A stretch of DNA of 64,000 nucleotides from Limanda limanda. Taxonomy: Eukaryota > Chordata > Actinopteri > Pleuronectiformes > Pleuronectidae. The translations under genes were made by a program, and so were the position numbers. Positions within the stretch are counted from its first letter, which is position 1; each line of letters starts with the position of its first letter. The notes under the pieces are model-generated. The model saw only the letters and a list, made by a program, of their open reading frames with translations, had not been told where the DNA came from and ran no database searches. Where the stretch lies: contig NC_083648.1 in NCBI RefSeq assembly GCF_963576545.1, positions 14,158,005 through 14,222,004 on the forward strand, written 5' to 3'. This document shows, in pieces, positions 1-64,000 of the stretch.

Positions 1-3000
1 GAAAAGCACAACACAATGTTGGAAATGATGCACATTGTCTCTTCCTATCACTGGTTAATGAGGAAATATTTGCAATGTAACTTAACCAATATAAGGATAG
101 GGGATGAGAAGGAAATCGAATGGTTCAGACATTCCTGATTTGTACCACGCTGGCCTGTGAATCCTGTGGCTCACACTCAATACTCAATATGTGTGGCTTG
201 TTCCCTGAAAGCCTCCCTGAGCCCCATCACACACTTTGCCTCAAAACACAAACAAAGCCCATCAAAATTCCAGACTGAGCGGACAGGGGTTATCTATTTT
301 GCCACTCGCCTCATCCGCCCATTTAGCTTTTTTTTTTTGTTCTTTCCTTTTTGCTTGCCTATGCACCGCCTTCCATTTCTCCTTGTTCTGTTTTCAAAGG
401 GGAAGAGGAGTGAGCCATCAAAGTGCATAAATATTCTGTTCTTCTCTCTCTCGTGTTTTTTTTCACCCCCACTTCAACTGTGTTGTCAGTTGGGGAGTCA
501 GTTTGAGGGTGCTTCCCAGAGCTCAGCAGCCAGTTTCCTCTCAGTAGTAAATGGAACTACTCTAATCCCTGTGCTGGCTTGGAGGACATAATGTTCTGCC
601 GCGTACATGCGTGCACACACGTTCTAAATGACTCTGGTCTCTGCCACATCTAAAGCTTAATAAATGCAGAGTCATGTTTGGTTATTAGAGTTATCATAGA
701 GAATAATGTGGGAATTATTATTCTTTAGTCCTTTGGAGAGGAGCTTCCACATCCTTTCAAACGAGTCATTGTGGATGCATCTCCTAAGCTGCACTGCACA
801 CACCCATTCACAGTATCAATCTATGACTCCCTCAGTTTCCCAGCCAGACAGTATTAGTCCTCATAACATGTTTCATTTCATGTCTCACCAGCCCACACAA
901 CCCCTCTTTCTTTCTCTTCCACCAGCTCATCTGGCTGTGATCAGTATCTCCACTCAGGGGCCTTCTGCTGGTCCCTCAAGGCCCGTTTCACATCATAAAA
1001 ACAAACATTTTGAAAGAGGAGAAGTGTCGGCTTCAGCCTGTGCAAAGGGGGGAGGAGTAAACTGTGCAGAAGTGTTTATTTTGGGGCACTGGGGCACTCT
1101 TAATACTAGCAACCCAGGGTAGAATACTGCACGGTTGTTTTTTACAACCAAGATGGCACCGTGAAGCCGTCTCTGTACCATCACAGCTTCACACACCAGT
1201 GTGTATATATCCACCTGAGGTAGTAGTCAGTAGAGAGTCTCTTTGAGTATCTCACCTTACAAGTCTGAACACTTTCATATTTACGTGGAGTGGAACATGA
1301 TCTCAGATTTTGGACCACACAGTATGTGCATGAAAGACATGGGGAGTGTCATGGTTCTGTTTACCTTAGATAATTATTGTGTATTTAGCAAACTGGAATT
1401 TTTACTTGTCAGGGAGAGTTAAAGATACATGCACATACCCATACATATCTACAAACACATGCAAATGCACTTAGACACATACAAGCACATGCACACAAAC
1501 ACACACACAATAAAACATACACATATACAAACACATGCAAACAAATGCACATGCTGATGCATACTTGCATACACACATATATGTATTTACACATATTCAT
1601 ATTCACAAAAACTAATACAATCAGACACACATATAAATAGGCTACCATACGACATGCACATTCATACACATACTTAAACACACATTCAAACACACATAGC
1701 CATACATAAACATGCATACACAAGCATAAACACAAACCCTAACACACACATGTCAAGATACACATACACATGCTCATGCCCATGGGCTAGTGTTTGCAAA
1801 ATAATTTATGTTAAAATTGAATTTGTGTTGCATTGTATTAAATGTGCATCATCACACTTGTAAAACAAGACAAACTGGCCTCGACTCGAGTCACTTCCTG
1901 CGTCTGCATGTTTGCCTTCTGTGTTTTTGTGCCTTGCTGTTCTGTGCCTCCTGCACAACAATATTGATTTCCTACTTCCAGGCGCTTGGTCATTACGGGT
2001 TTTATATGTAAGGGAAAAACATTTTGAATTATTTTCTGTGCTTTGACACAGAGCCAATGCAGAGGAGCTGATATGTTAGTTTATACAGTGTGATCCCTTT
2101 TTCAAGTAGTTTCTGTCGACTTCCTGGTACTTGTGCTGCAGAATTAATGATCAGCTGGAGGCTTTCCAAGAATTATTGGGAAATTCTGATGATAAGGAAA
2201 TTACAGCCGTCCAGTCTAAGCACATGTTGTGATTCACTTGGAATGGAGAACTGTTTTTGCACAATGCACTTCCCCACACTGAAGACATTTAATATGTCCT
2301 CAATGTCCCCACACAGATGACCTGGCACTTCTAGTGGTTGTTGTGATAGATAGTCTTAAGACCAGCACTTGAATTTGTGTAGTATTTATTATTATAATCA
2401 TTGTATCATTTTATTGTTTTTAATGATGTATTAGTGAAAAATGGGATATAAGTAGTGCATACGTGTCACTCCCTTTTCCTCCCTGAGCACTGCTATAAAT
2501 GAGTTGCATGACTTTATTGCGATACCGTCATGAGTTATAGTACTGTGTGCCCATTTGTGTACTGTATCTGAGTTAATCAAATCAAATCCATCAGAAAATC
2601 AATTGCAGCATTAAAATAGAGCCCTTAGTGTGTTGTAATACATGTCAGAGAGGGGACAGGGGCTGCTGCAGAATCCCTTTTAACCTAAGTGAAAGAAAAT
2701 GTACTGTATGTAAGCACAACCAAATCTGATTGGCATTGCTAAATGACCGCAAGCTGAGAGCCTGTAAGTAACGCTCTCAACAAATTAAATTCTATGGCAA
2801 ATTACAACAGCCACAGGCTACAGTAATAGTCTGCAAATCACTGGTTAAGTGGCAGTCACATTTGATTTCTCTGGCTGTCCCTGCACACATGTAGCCTGCA
2901 TGGAATTGGGATGACGCTTTTTACTTCTACCCCACCGTAGTACGAATACATTGATAAAGACCGATACACGAGTATAGATGGTTCAGGAATGCAAGCTTGT

Positions 3001-4652
3001 CCCACATTTTCCACATGAGCACTTTTTTTCAGTTTTGGGACAAGTGCATGAACGTGATTAATGACAGAGAAGACACAAGTGGTATATGTAACATATGAGG
3101 TGCCTACTGTACATTCCCCAAGGGAAAAGGCTAAAGTGCTGCAGATTCCCTCATGTCCAAGTTTTTGCTGGACCACATTCTCTCTGCAAAACATGCATTA
3201 ATGTAAAGTATCAAATTAATTAACTATGCACCGGTCGACCATGTATTTGCAGCACTACCTGTCCTCACAGCCAGATCATAATAATCACACTACCGAGGTC
3301 TCGCCCTTCCTGTCACTGACCTCTCCGCTGGTGAGGTGCTGAGCTGAGGTCGCAGCGATAGCAGCGCCGTTCCCTCGTCCATGTGCGCTCTGCCGCTTTG
3401 TCCCAGCTCCCCAGGGCTATCCCACATGGCGTCGCTGCAACAATGATTAATTGTGTCCGTGCTGACTGGAATAGCTTCCTGGACGATACAAGATATAAAT
3501 AGGGAAACTCGAGTGCTGCATCATAATATACTTTAAAATCTATACGTTTTCCCCGCTTGATGTCATATTTTTCTCATGGTTCAAAAAAAGGAAGGAAAGG
3601 AGGACAGTGAGGGCAGCGTGTTAGAGAGCTGAGTAATCCCTCAAAGGGTCTGAGGAGCTGAATGAATTTTCAGTTTCAAAGCAGTCATGGATCTAGAAAT
3701 GAGTCAGTTCAAATTCTCTTTTAATGATAAAGGTCAGGCTTTATGGAGCATAAATTGGTACCAGATCAGCTCTGCAGGGCAGCTTCATTCAACCTGAGCA
3801 GCACTGACTAAGGGCTTTGGTGAATTTCTGCTTCATCTGCAGTCTCTGGCATTTGAGAAGAAGGAGCTGCGGAAGGACACATTCTCACCTAAGCAAATTT
3901 TCGACACTGAGATTTTTAACACGCCACTTTCTCTGCCGCCCAATATTTTGCCATCACTCGAGCAAAACAATAGTTTTGTCGTTTCTTCATTTCTCTACGA
4001 AGATTGCCTTTGAGTTTCTGCTCCAGCTGCGGGCTATGAGGGAGTGAATGGGAGCGTGAATCTCCGGAGCCACTCGGATAAGAACTCACCAAGCAACACT
4101 GCATTTTGCTAAAAAGCCAATGTTTGATAGACACAAACGTTTCGCTGTGTGATCTCTGTGGAGATGAATGGAATAAATTAGCATTCAAATTCTGCTGAGG
4201 ATGGAGGAAAAAATGTCAAACCCGCTCTTGGACAACAACGCTTACATTTATTACAGGTTGTAAATTGACTAAACTAGTGAAGTACCTGTTGTAAACGTCT
4301 ATTTCAGAGGTCTTCAGACCCAAGTTCACAACGTTTCATAAAAAAAAAGGGTAATGTAATTCCTCTTGATATTAAATATTGCCGCAATAGAATAAACGTC
4401 ATGCTTTAATTTTTTTGACATTTTACTGAAAAAGGTAAATGATTCTATGAATGTTGCTGCCATGATGGAGAGCAACACCAGGGACCCCGTGAATATCCGT
4501 CATAAAAATAAATGTTGCACTTCCTTGGGCCGTTAACAATACACATGCAAGGTGTGAAGATGATTGGAAGAACGGTTCTCGAAAATATGCGACGGACAGA
4601 AAGCTTGTGCCAGCTTGTCTTCGACTCAAGTCTTTTCTCTGTACATTTCCAG
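1..4652 (+). other. ephb1: ephb1 intron 4 (3' part)
   Basis: Non-coding sequence upstream of the first visible exon, ending in the acceptor CTGTACATTTCCAG at 4639-4652. It contains a long degenerate CA-rich tract (1425-1790) and a somewhat GC- and CpG-richer patch around 3290-3440. Otherwise I see only AT-rich unique-looking sequence. No open reading frame has a recognisable product. Confidence 0.8.
1425..1790. repeat. Degenerate CA-rich (purine-pyrimidine alternating) tract
   Basis: About 365 bases of irregular ACAYACA-type sequence with short CACACA blocks and repeated ACATGCACA / CATACACA words. It is a decayed microsatellite. The apparent 108-residue reverse-strand reading frame through it is only the low-complexity CYVC-like translation of this repeat. 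Confidence 0.85.
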
Positions 4653-59796
<55,144 letters not shown>

Positions 59797-61118
59797 CTAC
59801 AGGGGGCGCCGTGCCACGGGACGGGCAGCATTCGCAGGACCAACAACAATGGCAGCCCTCGAATGACCCCCGATCCATCGGAACGCGCCAGAGTTGAGAC
59901 TATTGTCTTAATCTAATTCACTACCATGACAACAGGAGACCAGGGTCTACACTACCATATGGTTATCAGCTATCACACTTCATGCAATCCACACCAGGAG
60001 TTCAGGGTCCAGACTTGATACTGTTTCTCTACCAGTCCACGGACGGGAAGGTAGACGTCACTTGCTGTGCTTATGAACAGCCATTCATGTCATTGTGAAC
60101 CAAAATAACACAACAACAATCAAGACATCAACACAGGGACTCACTCACAATTTCAGACTGTACGATGAACTGAGTGCTGTTGTACTTCTATATTATCTGG
60201 ACTAGAAGATGTTCAAATTGTAAACAGAAGCGTGAGACACTTTGGAACAACGTGTGACCTGTGATTTTATTTCCATTCTGTCGTCAATGTGTGCAATGAA
60301 GATGCCTTGACCTGGCCAGAAATAAGAAAAAGCAATTACCAGTAGGAATAATAGGAGGGAGGAGAATACAGGGATGTACAGAGGAGCACCATCGTCAACT
60401 TTCATATCATCTTTTGCTTGTTAGAAAGACTTGAAAAATCGAAAAATGAAATGGTGAAAAATTCAGAGCTTAGTTATATTTCGGTCTTCGAACATCTGTT
60501 TGTTTGTTTGTTTGTTTTTATCACTATAGCAAGATGCCGTCCACTTGTATTTTAACTTTAACACTACCTGTGGAGTCCTGGGTGGAAGGCCTTGCCAAAG
60601 GACTTCTTAGCCAGCCCCACCCAGATTCAGAGATTATAAATATGTTTATCTCTTGCTAAATATGATTATATCTTTCATAATTAACCTTCATATTGAAGGT
60701 GATATGTATGAATATGTATGTACAGAACTCTCTGCTTGCATTTTTGGCAAAGACATGTTTGTTGATTAGATTGTTATGATTAGACACATGAAATGTGTAG
60801 ATTCCCACGGTGCCCTGGTTCCCCTCCGGACGACTGTATAATGGACACTGGCTTGTGCGTCTCCCTGTTCCAGGGGGACGAGGACAAACCTGACTGAATC
60901 TTAACTGAACGGGATCATGGGTGAATAATTGGTATTGTAGATCTATATGAAATTGCTGTAGGCGTTTAAATAATTGACAAAATATCCATTTATTGGAGAT
61001 CATGTTAAATGTGGGTGTACACATGCTGTTTCTTGCTGGTGAGCACTTACTTGTACAGATATGGTTTATGTTTTCTTTTCCTTTTGATCTGTTGTTGTTT
61101 TTTGTCGGGAGTGTTCAG

Positions 61119-61169
61119 CACCATCCAGAGGGAAGGGAAACTCCAAGCACTGGCTGGCTCAAATCTACG
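61119..61169 (+). other. Candidate 51-bp downstream exon
   Basis: Bounded by GGAGTGTTCAG, preceded by a T-rich tract, and by a strong donor ACG|GTAAGC. All three frames of the 51 bp are open. If exon 15 spliced directly here (phase 2), the frame would continue into the acceptor at 63497. It could equally be a 3' UTR exon or chance. Confidence 0.3.
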
Positions 61170-61705
61170 GTAAGCAACTGCTGATCACACAGGATAAAAA
61201 ACACTATACATAACATAAAGAAAACCCCTCTGTATGTGGTAGATTTTATTTTAAGAAAATCAAGTGTTTCATCATCCCGGGTGCTGCAAATATCTTAGCC
61301 AAAACAAGATCTTGTGCTTGTTAAAAATGCGTGGGCGAGCTGCTGACCAAGGTAAAGGGGAAACTGGAGAGAATCTGCATCACTTCTCTACACAATGAAC
61401 ATGAACATCTGGGCTGAGGTGTGTCACCAGATGTGTGATGCCATCCCGGTGAACATGCAGACATAAACAGCCCACATGGTCACTCTGCTCACAGTCCAGC
61501 CTCCATTAGACTGCTGCTGCTAAACTGCTGAGTAAATCTATGCTAGCTCTATCCCCTGCTGCCGTATCGGTGGGCAGGTTGAGCGTAAACTGCAGCGGCG
61601 TCTCAGACAATGTCATGCATGTATGAATCCTGCAGATATTGGTGTTTGGAAATATATCCTTTGGTAAGGATCGCATTGGGAGAAGGAAAGAATAACATTG
61701 TGAAG

Positions 61706-62074
61706 GGTGGGCGTCACGTTGGTGCGATGTTTAGCACTATTGCCTCACACCAAGAATGTTCCCAGTTACAATGCCAGCTCGGCCGAGGTGTCTCTGAGTG
61801 GAGTTTGCATGTTCTCCCTGTGTCTGGGTGGGTTTTCTTTGATTGCTCCCCCCCACAGTCCAAAGACGTGAATAGGGGATAGCTTTATCGGATATGCTAA
61901 ATTGACCATAGGTGTTAGTGTGAATGGTTGTTGGTCTCAGTATATTGGCCCTGCTCTATGCTGGCAATCTGTCCGTGGTGCACCCCACCTCTCGCCAAAT
62001 GTCGGCTGGGATCGGCTCCAGCTCCCCCCCCCCCGGGAACCTCAAAGAGCAAGTGGCATTGACCATGGATGGAT
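61706..62074. mobile_element. SINE-like dispersed repeat of teleosts
   Basis: Contains GTTTAGCACTATTGCCTCAC, GAGTTTGCATGTTCTCCCTG, GTGGGTTTTCTTTG, CACAGTCCAAAGACGTG, TAGTGTGAATGGTTGT, CACCCCACCTCTCGCC, TCGGCTGGGATCGGCTCCAG and CATGGATGGAT in order. This is the recognisable body of a repeat found in very many copies in fish genomes. The family name is not certain to me. It includes a C10 run near 62025. The shadow reading frames here are not genes. Confidence 0.8.
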
Positions 62075-62598
62075 TTTAATTTGCTGTGTGATTTTTGTTT
62101 TCCCTCTTGCTGGTCACTTGCTTCAGTCTGAGGCTTTGAGAAAGCAAAGAGGCATTGTTGTTATATCTAATAAATCAAGCGATGTCAAGTGTTCATTAAA
62201 TAATGTTACATTTGAGAGCAAACTGACCTAAATGTTCCCGTGGCAATATTCCTCTGACACACAACCGTGGCTGTATGTCAGAGGAAGTCTCCCAGGAAGT
62301 CTCTTAGCTCACAGACAATTATCATGAGCTATTGATGCATCAATTCTTTGCTCTAGCTGTGACCCTGCTGTAATCCCTTTGGCCCTTTTCAAACAGACAT
62401 GAGTGACGACAGTTCCAGCCACCTTGCATCCAAATTTAGAAATTGATGGCAGGCCCATTAGCCGATTATTAAGTATACTCACCACCCTCAAGTCATCCTC
62501 CTCTTCCCCTGTCTGTCCCACCCTTACCTCTCTTCCGGCTACTCCAGCTGGCTGGCAGATCCCCAGCTCATTTATCCTGGGTGTAACCAAGCTGTCCT

Positions 62599-62636
62599 GG
62601 GCCAGAGCCGGCCTCGGTTTGGGCCAGAGCCGGCCT
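62599..62636. repeat. Two-copy 22-bp tandem repeat
   Basis: GGGCCAGAGCCGGCCT occurs at 62599 and again at 62621. It lies within a GC-richer island (about 62500-62720) in AT-rich surroundings. Confidence 0.9.
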
Positions 62637-63755
62637 GAGAAACGGCTGGCTCCATGCTCCGGTGGGCCCAGGCGGGGGTCAAACATCTGCTGGGACCCCC
62701 CGTCTGACAGGCATCTGATCATCCACGGGGAGGGAGACTGATGAGACAAACACACACAAACAGAGGAAACCTTGATTATGTTATTCTCGTGCCTGGTTTC
62801 CAGTTAATTCATTGATGTCAATCAGCCATTTCCCCTTTCGCAATGTGGTTTTTAAGGCTTCATCTCTTTCATTATATTAAAGTTAAATTATTTGGTTTGC
62901 TAATTCAAAATACTGTAATCAAGCAACTGGATTGTCTCGTGGGTAAAATCAATTGGCTTTTTCTTTTCTATTATCCAAGTTATTGATTAACTGAGTATTC
63001 CTAAATATAATCTCATGCTCCTCGAGATTGGCATAAATCCTTTTCACCGAACCCCGTGATTCAATTTGAATGCATTAGTCCTCCATTCAACTCAGTCTTG
63101 TGTATTTGCTTTGCAACCCAAGAGCCTGTGAATTAGATGATTGAACGCATTCATTACGCATCAGTGTAATTCAGTTTTTACCCATTTGCTCTGTTTGTCT
63201 ATCTAAATATCTGACTGTAATGACACTCCAGCGTGATGAATGGAGGGGCGGTTCGCCATCCCGCTCCGAAAAGCTGTCTCGTACCGAGGCCATTCATCAC
63301 ACAGTGATACAAAGCATACGAACAGAGCTTGTTAAATGTTTCATGGAGCGGTAACTGTCTGAGAAGTGACCAACGAGCCGATTTCACGCCTGTCATTTAC
63401 AGGTCGGACAGGCGGAAGCTGTGTTCACCTGAAAATGATCCGACATGACGTCCTGAAAAACTCAACTTGCATTCTGTCTTTTTTCTTCTGTTTCAGATTG
63501 CGGGAGACTTACACACATATTAAACAGCACATATACAACACATCATATTCACACACACACACACGCACACTCACACACAAAACACACACTGGGCCCCCAG
63601 AAGATTTGCTCTTGCCAGCTGACCCAGATGAAGACCAGGACCCTTCCAGAGAACCAGTCACAACCTCCCTATGGTACAAAACAGTGGAGCTGGATATGAC
63701 TGCACACTTCATAATTTGTTTATTTGTATATGTCTGTGAGAGAGAGTAAGATTGT

Positions 63756-63780
63756 ATGTGTGTGTGTGTGTGTGTGTGTA
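63756..63780. repeat. (TG)n microsatellite
   Basis: About twelve TG units in the candidate terminal exon. Confidence 0.93.
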
Positions 63781-63951
63781 GCAGGCGCATTAGTGTGTAC
63801 AGACATAAATGTGTGCACAGGTACATTGTTTAAATGTGTGAACATCTGCTTTATTTTTTCGTTTTTGTATAGCTACCACTTGTAAATTGTGACATGTGTC
63901 AAGAGTTTGTAAGCTGTAACTTTCTGAGAACTATTGTACTAAAATGCACTC

Positions 63952-63957
63952 AATAAA
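63952..63957 (+). terminator. Polyadenylation signal AATAAA
   Basis: Canonical AATAAA in CACTCAATAAAGGCC, followed about 25-35 bases later by a GT-rich stretch TGGTGTGTTT that suits a downstream element. It is the best 3'-end signal in the region and probably serves an ephb1 transcript on the + strand. Confidence 0.6.
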
Positions 63958-64000
63958 GGCCTTGGAAAACAAGTTAAGTCACGTCATGGTGTGTTTGACT

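Larger units (their letters stand above)
63497..63975 (+). other. Candidate 3'-terminal exon ending at poly(A) signal
   Basis: The acceptor CTTTTTTCTTCTGTTTCAG at 63478-63496 has an excellent polypyrimidine tract. The following sequence keeps an open frame of 83 codons (LRETYTHIKQHIYN... PADPDEDQDPSREP) to TAA at 63747-63749. A (TG)n lies at 63756-63780 and an AATAAA at 63952. Part of the frame is a CACACA microsatellite translated as HTHT, so coding status is doubtful. It is a reasonable 3' UTR or alternative last exon of ephb1 and needs transcript evidence. Confidence 0.35.
59797..63990 (+). other. ephb1: ephb1 3' UTR and downstream region
   Basis: After the stop comes AT-rich sequence with a (TTTG)n run near 60497-60517 and long A/T-rich stretches to about 61000, probably 3' UTR. 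I see no AATAAA in the first 2.3 kb. The first AATAAA is at 62169 and an ATTAAA is at 62195. A stronger site lies at 63952. A SINE-like repeat sits at 61706-62074. Whether the UTR is continuous to 63.97 kb, ends earlier with a variant signal, or is spliced (see 61119 and 63497) cannot be decided from sequence alone. Confidence 0.6.

Noticed and set aside
1409..1735. 108-residue cysteine- and tyrosine-rich reverse frame
   Set aside because: Pure translation of the degenerate CA repeat. There is no complexity and no start context.
3290..3440. GC- and CpG-richer patch as a possible internal promoter
   Set aside because: The patch is only about 150 bp, with no recognisable core promoter elements and no adjacent first exon.
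62309..62755. 148-residue reverse and 112-residue forward frames
   Set aside because: They are mutually antisense over one GC-rich island and neither has a recognised domain. The island is kept as a finding, not called as a gene.

Overview
The window is vertebrate nuclear DNA, most likely from a ray-finned (teleost) fish. The reasons are one gene split over tens of kilobases with GT-AG introns, a protein very close to tetrapod EPHB1 with small substitutions, abundant (CA)n/(GT)n microsatellites, and interspersed repeats of types common in fish (a Tc1-like DNA transposon, hAT-type and other MITEs, a LINE 3' end, a SINE-like repeat). There is no sign of bacterial or viral gene organisation. A 200-base run of N (30100-30299) shows it is an assembled scaffold. 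|| The only gene I can support is the 3' two thirds of ephb1 (ephrin type-B receptor 1) on the + strand. Twelve coding exons run from 4653 to the stop codon at 59794-59796. I number them 5-16 by the usual Eph-family gene structure. They encode both fibronectin type III repeats (exons 5-7), the transmembrane segment (exon 8), the juxtamembrane region with its regulatory tyrosines (exons 9-10), the whole tyrosine kinase domain (exons 10-14) and the SAM domain with the C-terminus (exons 15-16). All splice sites are GT-AG, all phases join, and the reconstructed coding part totals 1994 nt (about 663 codons). The signal peptide, ephrin-binding domain, Sushi/EGF-like region and promoter lie upstream of the window. 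|| Layout: 1-4652 end of intron 4; 4653-4988 exon 5; a 14.6-kb intron 5 holding a terminal-inverted-repeat MITE, a decayed LINE 3' end and microsatellites; exon 6 at 19.6 kb; 8-kb intron 6; exon 7 at 27.7 kb; exons 8-9 at 30.3-31.7 kb next to the assembly gap; 5.8-kb intron 9 with a striking 74-nt near-perfect hairpin; exons 10-12 at 37.5-40.1 kb; a 12.6-kb intron 12 with a Tc1-like fossil and a second copy of a MITE also seen in intron 6; exon 13 at 52.8 kb; intron 13 with a hAT-type MITE; exons 14-16 at 56.9-59.8 kb; then 3' UTR and downstream sequence up to a good polyadenylation signal at 63952. || The most interesting unexplained points are the 74-nt intronic hairpin, a possible spliced extension downstream of the annotated stop (a 51-bp exon-like segment at 61119-61169 and an acceptor at 63497 leading to the poly(A) signal), the repeat families shared between introns, and local duplications built around microsatellites. 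I did not find a new multi-gene biological system here. Everything called from family resemblance rests on recognition by eye, not on a search.
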